Positions 55,476 to 63,645 of a stretch of DNA of 64,000 bases are shown here, in pieces. The notes under the pieces were generated by a model. The model was not told the origin of the DNA. It did not search any database and was given only the letters and a program-made list of their open reading frames with translations. A program made the translations under genes and the position numbers. Each line of letters starts with the position of its first letter. Position 1 is the stretch's first letter. The stretch is from Lachnospiraceae bacterium (GTDB lineage Bacteria; Bacillota; Clostridia; Lachnospirales; Lachnospiraceae): the NCBI GenBank assembly GCA_902363835.1, contig CABJBM010000006.1:62001-126000 (forward strand), written 5' to 3'.

Positions 55476-55530
55476 AAAGGAGAAAGTATCCGGTTTTTGT
55501 CAAAGGAAAACCGGTACTCTCTCCTTTTTT
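55476..55530 (+). terminator. Terminator of the thioesterase gene
   Basis: Outer arms AAAGGAGA / TCTCCTTT and inner CCGGTTTT / AAAACCGG around a loop near 55498-55506, ending in T6. Confidence 0.85.
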
Positions 55531-55793
55531 CATCCAGGACCCATCTGTCAGAAAGCATGGACTTACGGTCTGCAGAGGCCTTTTATCATCAGCCTCAAGA
55601 TAACATGCTATGATAAAACCATTGATTTTAATGAATTCTTTTTTAAAAACCATTCTCTTATATCTGTCTGAAAATCCAGGTTAATATTTTTGTTTCTGCT
55701 CCCTGCTCCCATATCACAGATAATGCGTGTTTATAAAAAACAAATACATAGACATCAACTATCAATCATGCCCAAAAAGCCGAGCACAGCCGA

Positions 55794-55823
55794 TTGGATT
55801 TTTAAAGACCCGGTGTTTATAAT
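55794..55823 (+). promoter_or_regulatory. Promoter of the acyl-CoA/ETF operon
   Basis: TTGGAT (55794-55799), 18-base spacer, TATAAT (55818-55823), about 55 bases before the first gene, which has a strong AGGAGG. Confidence 0.65.
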
Positions 55824-55879
55824 AAAAGCATCAAGATTGTTAAAAAAATATTAATCAAAATCTCTAGGAGGAACCAAAC

Positions 55880-57064
55880 ATGAGTAAATTATCCAAAGAA
55901 GAATTTCAGGCATATCTGATGCAGATCCGCCAGCTGGCAGAAGGCCCGTTAGAGGAAATCCAGAAAGAAGTGGAAGTCACCAACAAATTCCCCCAGGAAT
56001 TTTATGATCTGGCTATCAAGAATGATTTATACCGGTGTGCGCTGCCAACAGAATTCGGAGGCTACGGTTTATCCGAGCTGGAGATCCTTCAGGTACAGGA
56101 AGAGTTTTCCAGAGGACCAGGCGGTATGAGAATGCATCTCCACTATGCAATGGATTTAAACTGGAGAATTCTTGACGACTATGGCAATGAGGAATTGAAA
56201 GCAGAATATATGAACAAATTCCAGGATAAATCCGTATTCACCTGCTTTGCCCTGACAGAAGCAACCGGAGGAACAGGTGCTGACTTACATACCATGGCTG
56301 TTAGAGACGGTGACTCCTATGTATTAAACGGGGAAAAGACCCTCATCTCCCACACGGACTGCTGTGAATTTGCCTATGTCATTGCAGTCACCAATCCTGA
56401 TTCCAATAAAAATGACAGACTGTCCGCGTTCTTTGTACCAATGGATGCCCCAGGATTTGAAGTTATCAACATGCCTCATATGATGGGCTGCCGGGGAGCC
56501 GGACACGGAGAACTTAAATTCACGGATTGCAGAATTGACAAGAAATATCTCTTAGGCCAGGAAGGCCAGGGTCTTGAAATCGCAATGCATTCCTTATCCG
56601 TTTCCCGTGCACACATCGCTGCCAGCAATCTGGGAATGGCACAGAGAATGCTGGAGCTGTCTCTCCAATATGCAGCGGACCGTGTAACCTTTGGAAAACC
56701 AATCGGAACCCGCCAGGCCATACGCTGCAAGATCGCTGACATGTCCATGATGGTACACGCACTTCGCTGCATGGTTTATGACTTTGCAAAATCTTATGAA
56801 GAAAACCCAACCGGCGAATACATCGAAGAGAAAGCAGCTATGTGTAAACTTTTCAGCATTGACACCACCAGAAAAGTCAGTGACGAAATGCTGGAGATCT
56901 TCGGCGGTGTTGGTTACTTTGAGGATTGCAAATATGGTCCGGTGGAGCGTCTCTACCGCGACTGCCGTGCCATGTGGTTAGAAGAAGGTGCACCTACCGT
57001 ACAGCGTATCACCATCTCAAAAAACACCATCAAACATGGGGCAAAGATGGAATATATCATCTGA
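55880..57064 (+). CDS. Acyl-CoA dehydrogenase family protein (first of two)
   Basis: 394 residues. Standard ACAD layout: helical N-domain, FAD-binding beta domain (FALTEATGGTGADLHTMAVR, YVLNGEKTLISHTDCCEFAY), and the C-terminal helical domain (FGKPIGTRQAIRCKIADMSM). The catalytic base position reads WLEEGAPTVQRI, so Glu is kept. It is more diverged from butyryl-CoA dehydrogenases than the second paralogue (58388), recalling CaiA- or AliB-like enzymes that act on unusual acyl-CoAs. Leads the operon; expected partner is the EtfBA pair encoded downstream. Whether it reduces an enoyl-CoA or oxidises an acyl-CoA cannot be decided from sequence. Confidence 0.92.
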   Translation: MSKLSKEEFQAYLMQIRQLAEGPLEEIQKEVEVTNKFPQEFYDLAIKNDLYRCALPTEFGGYGLSELEILQVQEEFSRGPGGMRMHLHYAMDLNWRILDDYGNEELKAEYMNKFQDKSVFTCFALTEATGGTGADLHTMAVRDGDSYVLNGEKTLISHTDCCEFAYVIAVTNPDSNKNDRLSAFFVPMDAPGFEVINMPHMMGCRGAGHGELKFTDCRIDKKYLLGQEGQGLEIAMHSLSVSRAHIAASNLGMAQRMLELSLQYAADRVTFGKPIGTRQAIRCKIADMSMMVHALRCMVYDFAKSYEENPTGEYIEEKAAMCKLFSIDTTRKVSDEMLEIFGGVGYFEDCKYGPVERLYRDCRAMWLEEGAPTVQRITISKNTIKHGAKMEYII

Positions 57065-57135
57065 TACCGATTTGACTTGGGGTCATCAGGTTCAGTCCGG
57101 ACCTAATGGCCCCATCTATGTAGAGGAGGAGCATC

Positions 57136-58362
57136 ATGAAACCATTAGAGGGAGTGAAAGTAGTAGACTTAACCACCTATTTAGCAGCCCCCACCACGGT
57201 CCGTGTTCTTGGAGAATGGGGAGCAGACTGTATTAAGATCGAATCTGCCAAAGGGGATCCTGCCAGGACACAGGGAGCTGTGTTCAACATGCCCTATGAA
57301 GATGAGGAAAACCTGGCATTTGATGTGGCGAATATGAACAAACGGTTCATTACTCTGGACCTAAGGACAGAAAAGGGAATTGAAATTGCATATAAACTGT
57401 TAGAAGAAGCAGATGTTTTCGTTACCAATACCAGAACAAAATCCTTAAAAAAGCTGGGGCTTGACTACGATACCTTAAAAGAGAAGTTCCCCAGACTGAT
57501 CTTCGCACAGGTTCTGGGCTATGGAGAAAACGGGCCGGAAAAGGATACCGCAGGTTTTGACGTTACCTGCTACATGGCAAGAGGCGGTGTATTCGGCACC
57601 ACCGTAAACAGGGGCGATGCGCCCATGATCCCCACCAATGGCTTTGGTGATTTCCAGGTTTCCCTAGGTCTTGCCTCCGGAATCTGCGCAGCTCTATACG
57701 CCCGGGAAAAATCCGGTGCAGGAGATAAGATCACAGTAGGTCTTCACCATGCTGCAGTGTATGCATTGAGCACGGGAGTCATCTCCGCCCAGTATGGAAA
57801 CCAGTATCCCAAGAGCCGGAAGGAAGTCCCTAACCCATTTAATAACGTATACCGCACCAGCGACCAAAAATGGGTGGTAATCTGCTGCCCCGAGTATGAC
57901 CGGGATTATGAAAAAATCATGACCTTACTAGGCAGGCCGGACATGGTGGGAAATGAGCGTTATATGAAATGCGCACAGGTGAATGCCAACCATTTAAACC
58001 AGGAGGTCATTGATATCCTGGATGATGCCATTGGCACATTCACAAGAAAAGAACTCCTTTCCATGTTCAAAGCAAATGACCTGGCCTGTGAGGCGGCATA
58101 TGAACCCCTTGATATGTACGAGGACGAACAGGTTTGGGCCAATAACATCATTGCAAAAATCCCCTACCCTTCCGGCGAACGATATATGCCAACAAATCCG
58201 GTAAATTTCAATTCCCTTGGTGTACCGGAATATCATATCGGCGGCTCTCAGGGTGCTCATACCGTTGAGCTTCTGAATCATCTGGGTTATGCCCCAAAAG
58301 AGATTGAAGAAATTCTGTCTTCCGGTGCAGCCACCGGAGAAACAAAACTGAGAAAGCTTTGA
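57136..58362 (+). CDS. Class III (CaiB/BaiF-type) CoA-transferase
   Basis: 408 residues. Family III signature: LEGVKVVDLTTYLAAPTTVR, VLGEWGADCIKIES, FITLDLRTEKGIEI, GFDVTCYMARGGVF with the catalytic Asp, and the C-terminal VQANxxxx-type region. Moves CoA between carboxylic acids without free energy loss, so it could pass CoA from the reduced product to the incoming substrate, as CaiB does for carnitine/crotonobetaine and FldA for phenylpropanoates. GAGGAGG precedes the ATG. Acceptor and donor acids unknown. Confidence 0.93.
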   Translation: MKPLEGVKVVDLTTYLAAPTTVRVLGEWGADCIKIESAKGDPARTQGAVFNMPYEDEENLAFDVANMNKRFITLDLRTEKGIEIAYKLLEEADVFVTNTRTKSLKKLGLDYDTLKEKFPRLIFAQVLGYGENGPEKDTAGFDVTCYMARGGVFGTTVNRGDAPMIPTNGFGDFQVSLGLASGICAALYAREKSGAGDKITVGLHHAAVYALSTGVISAQYGNQYPKSRKEVPNPFNNVYRTSDQKWVVICCPEYDRDYEKIMTLLGRPDMVGNERYMKCAQVNANHLNQEVIDILDDAIGTFTRKELLSMFKANDLACEAAYEPLDMYEDEQVWANNIIAKIPYPSGERYMPTNPVNFNSLGVPEYHIGGSQGAHTVELLNHLGYAPKEIEEILSSGAATGETKLRKL

Positions 58363-58387
58363 AAAATGAATGGAAAGGTGAGATGAC

Positions 58388-59530
58388 ATGAGTTTATTAT
58401 ACACCGAAGAACAAAAGGCACTGCTGGCTCTTGTAAGAGACATGGCGGAAAACGAAATCAAGCCCCATGTTCAGGAAGCAGACGAAAAAGGCGAATGCCC
58501 GAAAGAACTGTTTAAATGGGGATTTGACATGGGGCTTCATATGCTGGAGATTCCGGAAGAATACGGCGGCACCGGTTTAAGCTATGAAACCACAGCCATG
58601 ATTTTTGAAGAACTGGCAAAGGTAGATGCCGGTTATGCCATTACCTTTGTAACTACCTTTGTTGCCCTTAGAAACGTAATCCTGGCAGGAACCAGGGAAC
58701 AGGGACAGTATTTTGCCGACAAGATTGCGCCTGGCGGATTTGCAGGCTTTGCCTTAACTGAACCAAACGCGGGCTCAGATCCGGCTGCCATGCGGGCAAC
58801 TGCTGTATTGGATGGGGATGAATACATTTTAAACGGTACAAAGACCTTTATTACCAATGGCGCACTGTCCAATGTATTTGTTGGCTTCTTTAAAACCTCC
58901 CCTGGAGCAGGGCATAAAGGGATTTCCGCATTTATCATTGATGCAGATGCTCCCGGCCTGACGGTAGGCGCCCATGAAAACAAAATGGGACTTCGGCTTT
59001 CTAACACAACAGACTTAATCTTTGAGAATGTCCGGGTAAAAACCTCTGCAATGGTAGGACCGGAAGGCTCCGGCTTTAAGCTTGCCTTAAATGCACTGAA
59101 CTTATCCCGTGCCTTTGTTGCAACCCTGGCCGTAGGCATTATGCAGAGAGCTCTTGATGAATCTGTAAAATACGCAAAGGAACGAAAACAGTTCAAAACC
59201 CCGCTCATTAAATTCCAGATGGTTCAGGCTATGCTGGCTGACATGGCTATCAAGGTGGAGGCCTCCAGATGTCTGGTCAATAACACCATGAGAATGATGG
59301 ATCAGGGAATCATGGTTCAGAAGGAAGGCTCCATTTGTAAAACCTTTGTATCCGACTGCGCACAGGAAGTGACTTCCAACGCCGTGCAGATTTTCGGCGG
59401 ATACGGATTCAGCAAAGAATACCCGGTTGAAAAGCTCATGAGAGACTGCAAGGTATTCCAGATCTTTGAGGGTGCAAACCAGATTCAGAGAATCACCATT
59501 GCAGGCGTACTAGACAAGGAATATAAATAG
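58388..59530 (+). CDS. Acyl-CoA dehydrogenase (second, Bcd-like)
   Basis: 380 residues, closely like short-chain acyl-CoA dehydrogenases. FAD-binding FALTEPNAGSDPAAMRATAV, ILNGTKTFITNGALSNVFVG, the dimer region FGKP-like KQFKTPLIKFQMVQAMLADM, IFGGYGFSKEYPVEKLMRDC, and catalytic Glu in IFEGANQIQRITI. Directly followed by etfB and etfA, the arrangement of Bcd-EtfAB and of caffeoyl-CoA reductase (CarCDE) complexes, both of which can bifurcate electrons from NADH. Substrate differs or is unknown. Confidence 0.94.
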   Translation: MSLLYTEEQKALLALVRDMAENEIKPHVQEADEKGECPKELFKWGFDMGLHMLEIPEEYGGTGLSYETTAMIFEELAKVDAGYAITFVTTFVALRNVILAGTREQGQYFADKIAPGGFAGFALTEPNAGSDPAAMRATAVLDGDEYILNGTKTFITNGALSNVFVGFFKTSPGAGHKGISAFIIDADAPGLTVGAHENKMGLRLSNTTDLIFENVRVKTSAMVGPEGSGFKLALNALNLSRAFVATLAVGIMQRALDESVKYAKERKQFKTPLIKFQMVQAMLADMAIKVEASRCLVNNTMRMMDQGIMVQKEGSICKTFVSDCAQEVTSNAVQIFGGYGFSKEYPVEKLMRDCKVFQIFEGANQIQRITIAGVLDKEYK

Positions 59531-59541
59531 GGGGAATTAAC

Positions 59542-60330
59542 ATGAATATCGTTGTTTGTATCAAACAGGTTCCTGACACCACTGAGATCAGGATTGATCC
59601 GGTAAAAAACACTTTGATCCGTACAGGAGTCCCCAGTATCATGAATCCCTTTGATAAAAATGCATTGGAGACAGGACTTCAGTTAAAGGATCAGTACGGC
59701 GGAAAGGTGACGGTAATTTCCATGGGACCTCCCCAGGCAAAGGCTGTATTAAGGGAAGCTCTTTCCATGGGTGCCGACCAGGCGTACCTGGTCACTGACC
59801 GGGCATTCGGCGGCTCCGATACTTATGCCACCAGCTATATTCTTTCTCAGGCAATTCAGAAACTGGGAGCATTTGATGTGATCCTGGGGGGCAAACAGGC
59901 AATTGACGGGGATACCGGTCAGACGGCTCCCAGCATTGCAGAGCATCTTGGTGCCGCCAGATTAACTTATATCCTGGACTTAAAAGTGGAAGGTGACAAA
60001 GTCATTGCACGCCGTCAGGTAGAGGAAGGGATTGAAGTCATTGAAGCCAGGTTACCGGTTCTGTGCACGGCAACCAAAGAAAGCAATAAGCCCAGATATG
60101 CAACCATTAAGAGAAAGATTGCATCCTTAAAAGCTGAGATTCCAGAAATCACACTGGCAGACCTTCCCGGCTCCGATACCGCCAAAATGGGATTAAAAGG
60201 TTCTCCCACTAAAGTAAAAGCAACCTTTACTCCAAAAAGAGCTGCCAATGGCGTGACCATTACAGGGAACAATCCCGGAGAAATTGCATGCGCATTGATC
60301 AGCAGGCTGGTGGATGCAAAAATACTGTAG
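59542..60330 (+). CDS. etfB: Electron transfer flavoprotein beta subunit
   Basis: 262 residues. EtfB signature: IVVCIKQVPDTTEIRIDPVK, PSIMNPFDKNALETGLQLKD, ILGGKQAIDGDTGQTAPSIA followed by EHLGAARLTY, and NKPRYATIKRKIASLK. The TTEIRID, FGGSDTYATSYIL and AIDGDTGQ segments are of the clostridial type found in bifurcating Bcd-Etf complexes, where this subunit holds the flavin that accepts NADH hydride. Bifurcation is an inference. Overlaps the longest etfA reading and ends 16 bases before the likely etfA ATG. Confidence 0.94.
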   Translation: MNIVVCIKQVPDTTEIRIDPVKNTLIRTGVPSIMNPFDKNALETGLQLKDQYGGKVTVISMGPPQAKAVLREALSMGADQAYLVTDRAFGGSDTYATSYILSQAIQKLGAFDVILGGKQAIDGDTGQTAPSIAEHLGAARLTYILDLKVEGDKVIARRQVEEGIEVIEARLPVLCTATKESNKPRYATIKRKIASLKAEIPEITLADLPGSDTAKMGLKGSPTKVKATFTPKRAANGVTITGNNPGEIACALISRLVDAKIL

Positions 60331-60346
60331 AAGGAGGTTGCAGACG

Positions 60347-61357
60347 ATGAGTTTTGAAACATGTAAAGACGTATGGGTATTTATTGAATGCTTTAACGGC
60401 CAGCCAAAAAACGTTGGACTTGAACTCCTGGGACAGGGAAGAAAGCTTTCCCTTGGATTAAAGCAGGAATTATGTGCTGTTGTCATTGGAAAAGACACAG
60501 AGGCGGCGGTAAAAGCTGCCGGTGAGTACGGTGCAGATAAAATATATGTGGTTCAGGGCGATGAGTATGAGCATTATTCAGCGGATGCTTACGGCCATGT
60601 GTTCCTAGAATTATGCAAAAAATATGATCCCAATACCATTCTGGTAGGGGCAACCGCAAACGGAAGGGATTTAGGCTCCAAAATCGCAGTAAGCTTTCGG
60701 ACCGGACTGACCGCAGACTGTACTGCATTAAGCGTTGACCGGGAAACAGGAAACGTTGTATGGGAACGCCCTGCTTTTGGCGGCAACTTATACGCCCAGA
60801 TCCTCTGCAGTGAAACCAGACCGCAAATGGGAACCTGCAGGCCCGGTGCATTTAAGAAACCGGAAAAGACACCGGATCACAAGCCTGTGATCATCCGGGA
60901 AAATATAAAGACACCGGAACATGAGATCCGTACAAAAGTTATGGATTTTCTGAAGTCCTGTGAAGACAATGATTTGAAGCTTGATGAAGCAGAGGTTATC
61001 GTATCCGGCGGCCGGGGCATGAAATCAGCAGAAAACTTTAGGGTTTTAAAAGAACTGGCTGATGTATTGTGCGGAACCGTTGGTTGTTCCCGGGCAGCCG
61101 TGGACGCAGGGTGGATGCCCCAGACAAAGCAGGTTGGCCAGACTGGTTCCACCGTATCACCGAAAATCTATTTTGCATGCGCAATTTCCGGAGCAGTACA
61201 GCATGTGGCAGGTATGAGCGAATCAGGAACAATTATTGCCATTAACAAAGATGAAACAGCTCCTATTTTTGAAGTCGCTGATTATTGTATCGTTGGAGAT
61301 GTATTTGAGGTTATTCCCGCTCTGGTAAAAGAATTAAAAGCGAAAAAACAGGGGTAA
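60347..61357 (+). CDS. etfA: Electron transfer flavoprotein alpha subunit
   Basis: 336 residues from ATG 60347 (AAGGAGG 9 bases upstream). Contains [49 protein letters not shown] and the C-terminal FAD domain [40 protein letters not shown], and [16 protein letters not shown] with [20 protein letters not shown]. There is no N-terminal ferredoxin domain, unlike CarE of the caffeate system, so ferredoxin would have to dock separately. Passes electrons between the dehydrogenase and its donor/acceptor. Confidence 0.95.
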   Translation: MSFETCKDVWVFIECFNGQPKNVGLELLGQGRKLSLGLKQELCAVVIGKDTEAAVKAAGEYGADKIYVVQGDEYEHYSADAYGHVFLELCKKYDPNTILVGATANGRDLGSKIAVSFRTGLTADCTALSVDRETGNVVWERPAFGGNLYAQILCSETRPQMGTCRPGAFKKPEKTPDHKPVIIRENIKTPEHEIRTKVMDFLKSCEDNDLKLDEAEVIVSGGRGMKSAENFRVLKELADVLCGTVGCSRAAVDAGWMPQTKQVGQTGSTVSPKIYFACAISGAVQHVAGMSESGTIIAINKDETAPIFEVADYCIVGDVFEVIPALVKELKAKKQG

Positions 61358-61397
61358 TACGGAATACAGCTTCCCTTTTATCCAAAGGAGGCGGGTT

Positions 61398-63032
61398 ATG
61401 TTTGAAGAAACTAAAATCAATCCCCACTTGAAACGTCAGTATCTGGAAAAAGGCTTCTGGACAGACAGAACTTTGCTGGACTGCTGGGAGGAGTCAGTGA
61501 AACATCATCCGGACCGTGAATATGTGGTGGATGACAGGGGCTTTCGATATACATACAGGCAAATGGATAAAGCGGCTTCAAAAGTGGCAGCTTTTCTTCT
61601 TACCAAAGGGGTAAAACCACGGGAGGCAGTCTCCTATCAGATCCCCATCTGGAGCGAGTTCATTATGATCACCATTGCCTGTTTCAAAGTCGGTGCGGTC
61701 GCACACCCCATTGCAATGTCCTACGAAAAAAAAGAGCTGGTACACAGCATGAATCTGACTGAGTCCAAAGCATACTTTGGGCCAACGTTCTTCTATAAAA
61801 CCGATTATGAAAAACAAATTTTATCAATAAAAAATGAGATTCCTTGCTTAAAAACCATTATTTTACTGGACTATGCAAAAGAAAAGGCAAGTGACAATAT
61901 TACCGTAAATGAAATTCTCAGGCAGTATAAGCCGTCTAAAGCAATGCAGAGTCTCCACTTAACCGGTCAGGATATTGCTGTAATTCTTGGAACCTCCGGA
62001 ACTACCTGCGGAACAAAGGGTGTACTGCTGACCCACGACAATATCAGATACAGTGAAGAAACATTTAATAAGGAACTGGGGCTGAAAAAAGAGGACATCA
62101 TGTTTATGCCGGCACCCTTAAACCACGCCACCGGCTTCCATCACGGCATCATCGCAACCATGCTCGCCGGGGCGAAAATAGTGCTGCAGCAGAAATACTG
62201 CTGCCGGGAGGCCATCAACCTGATGAACCGGGAAAAGTGTACGTATTCCATGGGAGCCACTCCCTTTATCTATGATATTCTGCGGGATTTAGAAACCAAC
62301 GGAGGAGCGCTGCCCCATCTTAGATTCTATCTCTGCGGAGGTGCTCCTGTCCCCGGGTATATGGTACAAAAAGCATGGAATTTCGGAATTCTCCTCTGTG
62401 AGGTATATGGTTCCACGGAAAGTGTTCCTCATGTTTATGTAAGGCCTGATGAGGTCCTCTCCCTGAACGGGCCGACTTCGGGCAGAGCCATGGAAGGCAT
62501 AGAAATCCGGGTAATCGATGACCATGGAAAGGATGTTCCTCCCGGCACCCCGGGTGAGGAACTTTCCAGAGGCCCTAATGTTTTTGTGGGATATTTAAAA
62601 AACCGGAAGGCCACTGATGAAGCTCTGGATGACGATGGCTGGTTTCACAGCGGAGATATCTGTGTGATGGATGAAGCCGGTAATATGCGAATCATCGGAC
62701 GAAAAAAAGACATCATTGTCCGGGGCGGAGAAAATTTAAACTCTAATGAAATCAACGACAATCTGGAAGGTTGTCCCGGAGTGGCAGATCATACGGTAAT
62801 CGGCATGCCGGATGAACGGCTTGGGGAACGGATCTGTGCATTTGTGGTTCCCCTTTCAGACAAGAAGGACTTAAAGCTTCATGACGTGATCGCTTATCTG
62901 CAGGAGAAAAACGTGCCAAAACGATTCTGGCCGGAAAGGCTGGAGCTGATTGACAGAATTCCCCATACAGGCAGCGGTAAGGTCAAAAAGTACCTGCTGA
63001 GGGAAGAACTTATTAAAAGAATGAGGAGTTGA
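61398..63032 (+). CDS. AMP-forming acyl-CoA synthetase/ligase
   Basis: 544 residues, ANL superfamily. The ATP-loop reads ILGTSGTTCGTKGVLLTH (usual TSGTTGxPKG altered to TCGT), followed by the A5 motif VYGSTES, GWFHSGDICVMDEAGNMRII with GRKKDIIVRGGENLNSNEI, and the catalytic Lys in TGSGKVKKYLL. CaiC- or AliA-like in overall pattern. It activates a carboxylic acid to its CoA thioester, presumably priming the cycle that the CoA-transferase then maintains. AAAGGAGG precedes the ATG. Acid substrate unknown. Confidence 0.93.
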   Translation: MFEETKINPHLKRQYLEKGFWTDRTLLDCWEESVKHHPDREYVVDDRGFRYTYRQMDKAASKVAAFLLTKGVKPREAVSYQIPIWSEFIMITIACFKVGAVAHPIAMSYEKKELVHSMNLTESKAYFGPTFFYKTDYEKQILSIKNEIPCLKTIILLDYAKEKASDNITVNEILRQYKPSKAMQSLHLTGQDIAVILGTSGTTCGTKGVLLTHDNIRYSEETFNKELGLKKEDIMFMPAPLNHATGFHHGIIATMLAGAKIVLQQKYCCREAINLMNREKCTYSMGATPFIYDILRDLETNGGALPHLRFYLCGGAPVPGYMVQKAWNFGILLCEVYGSTESVPHVYVRPDEVLSLNGPTSGRAMEGIEIRVIDDHGKDVPPGTPGEELSRGPNVFVGYLKNRKATDEALDDDGWFHSGDICVMDEAGNMRIIGRKKDIIVRGGENLNSNEINDNLEGCPGVADHTVIGMPDERLGERICAFVVPLSDKKDLKLHDVIAYLQEKNVPKRFWPERLELIDRIPHTGSGKVKKYLLREELIKRMRS

Positions 63033-63038
63033 CCGGCT

Positions 63039-63593
63039 ATGACAGAACAGAAATACGGACCAAAAAGATGCCGTGATACAAGAAAACCACCGGCAAGTCA
63101 ATGCCCGGAGGTTGCATTTTATCGTTGTGAAGAATGCGGAACCCTGTTCCCAGTCACCGGAAGCAAGGCACTGGAAGAAAAAGAGATTTTTTGCTGCAAA
63201 AATAAAACAAAGCGCCTGGTTCCGTCCACACCGGCCCAGGCAGAAAACAAAATAATAGTCACCTACCAGATCACCGGCGGCTACAATGACAATGCCGTCC
63301 AGGTTTTCTGGAAGGCAGAGAAGCCTGAATTCGCACCGGAATGGATCTATTTAAAAACATTTACCGGCGGATATTTAAAATACGTGGCAGAAACAAAACG
63401 GCCGCCTATGGTATTCGCACTGGCTGATACTGATGCATTTGCATACTGTGATGAAGATCCATGCCTGGAATGTGTCTTCCGATGTAAGCGGGGGTTTGTG
63501 ATTTACATCTATTCCAGGGGAGCAGGGCTGGTTCATCTCCCACTTGATAAAATGACGGCGCATTGGCAGACTGGAGCAAAAGAAAAAATATAA
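63039..63593 (+). CDS. Cys-rich protein of unknown function in the acyl-CoA operon
   Basis: 184 residues, not recognised. A rubredoxin-knuckle-like CxxC (Cys30/33 in FYRCEECGTLFP) and a Cys-Cys pair (52/53) lie in the N-terminal third. A beta-rich domain follows (IIVTYQITGGYNDNAVQVFW, WIYLKTFTGGYLKYV), with a second cluster of cysteines near 137-149 (CDEDPCLECVFRC). The N-terminal knuckle recalls desulfoferrodoxin and zinc ribbons, but the rest does not match clearly. It starts 6 bases after the ligase stop, so it is co-expressed. It may be a metal- or cluster-binding accessory or regulatory protein of the pathway; this is inference. Confidence 0.75.
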   Translation: MTEQKYGPKRCRDTRKPPASQCPEVAFYRCEECGTLFPVTGSKALEEKEIFCCKNKTKRLVPSTPAQAENKIIVTYQITGGYNDNAVQVFWKAEKPEFAPEWIYLKTFTGGYLKYVAETKRPPMVFALADTDAFAYCDEDPCLECVFRCKRGFVIYIYSRGAGLVHLPLDKMTAHWQTGAKEKI

Positions 63594-63645
63594 AACAGCG
63601 TCTTTCCTAACGCTGAAAAACTATTTAAAATCGGAGGTAAGCTTT

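Larger units (their letters stand above)
55461..55879. other. Spacer before the acyl-CoA operon
   Basis: Holds the thioesterase terminator, about 250 bases of AT-rich sequence without a gene, and the operon promoter at 55794-55823. Confidence 0.65.

Noticed and set aside
61398..63032. bai (bile-acid) operon
   Set aside because: A CoA ligase and a BaiF-type CoA-transferase are present, but baiCD, baiE, baiA, baiH, baiI and baiG homologues are absent, while EtfBA and two ACADs are present instead.
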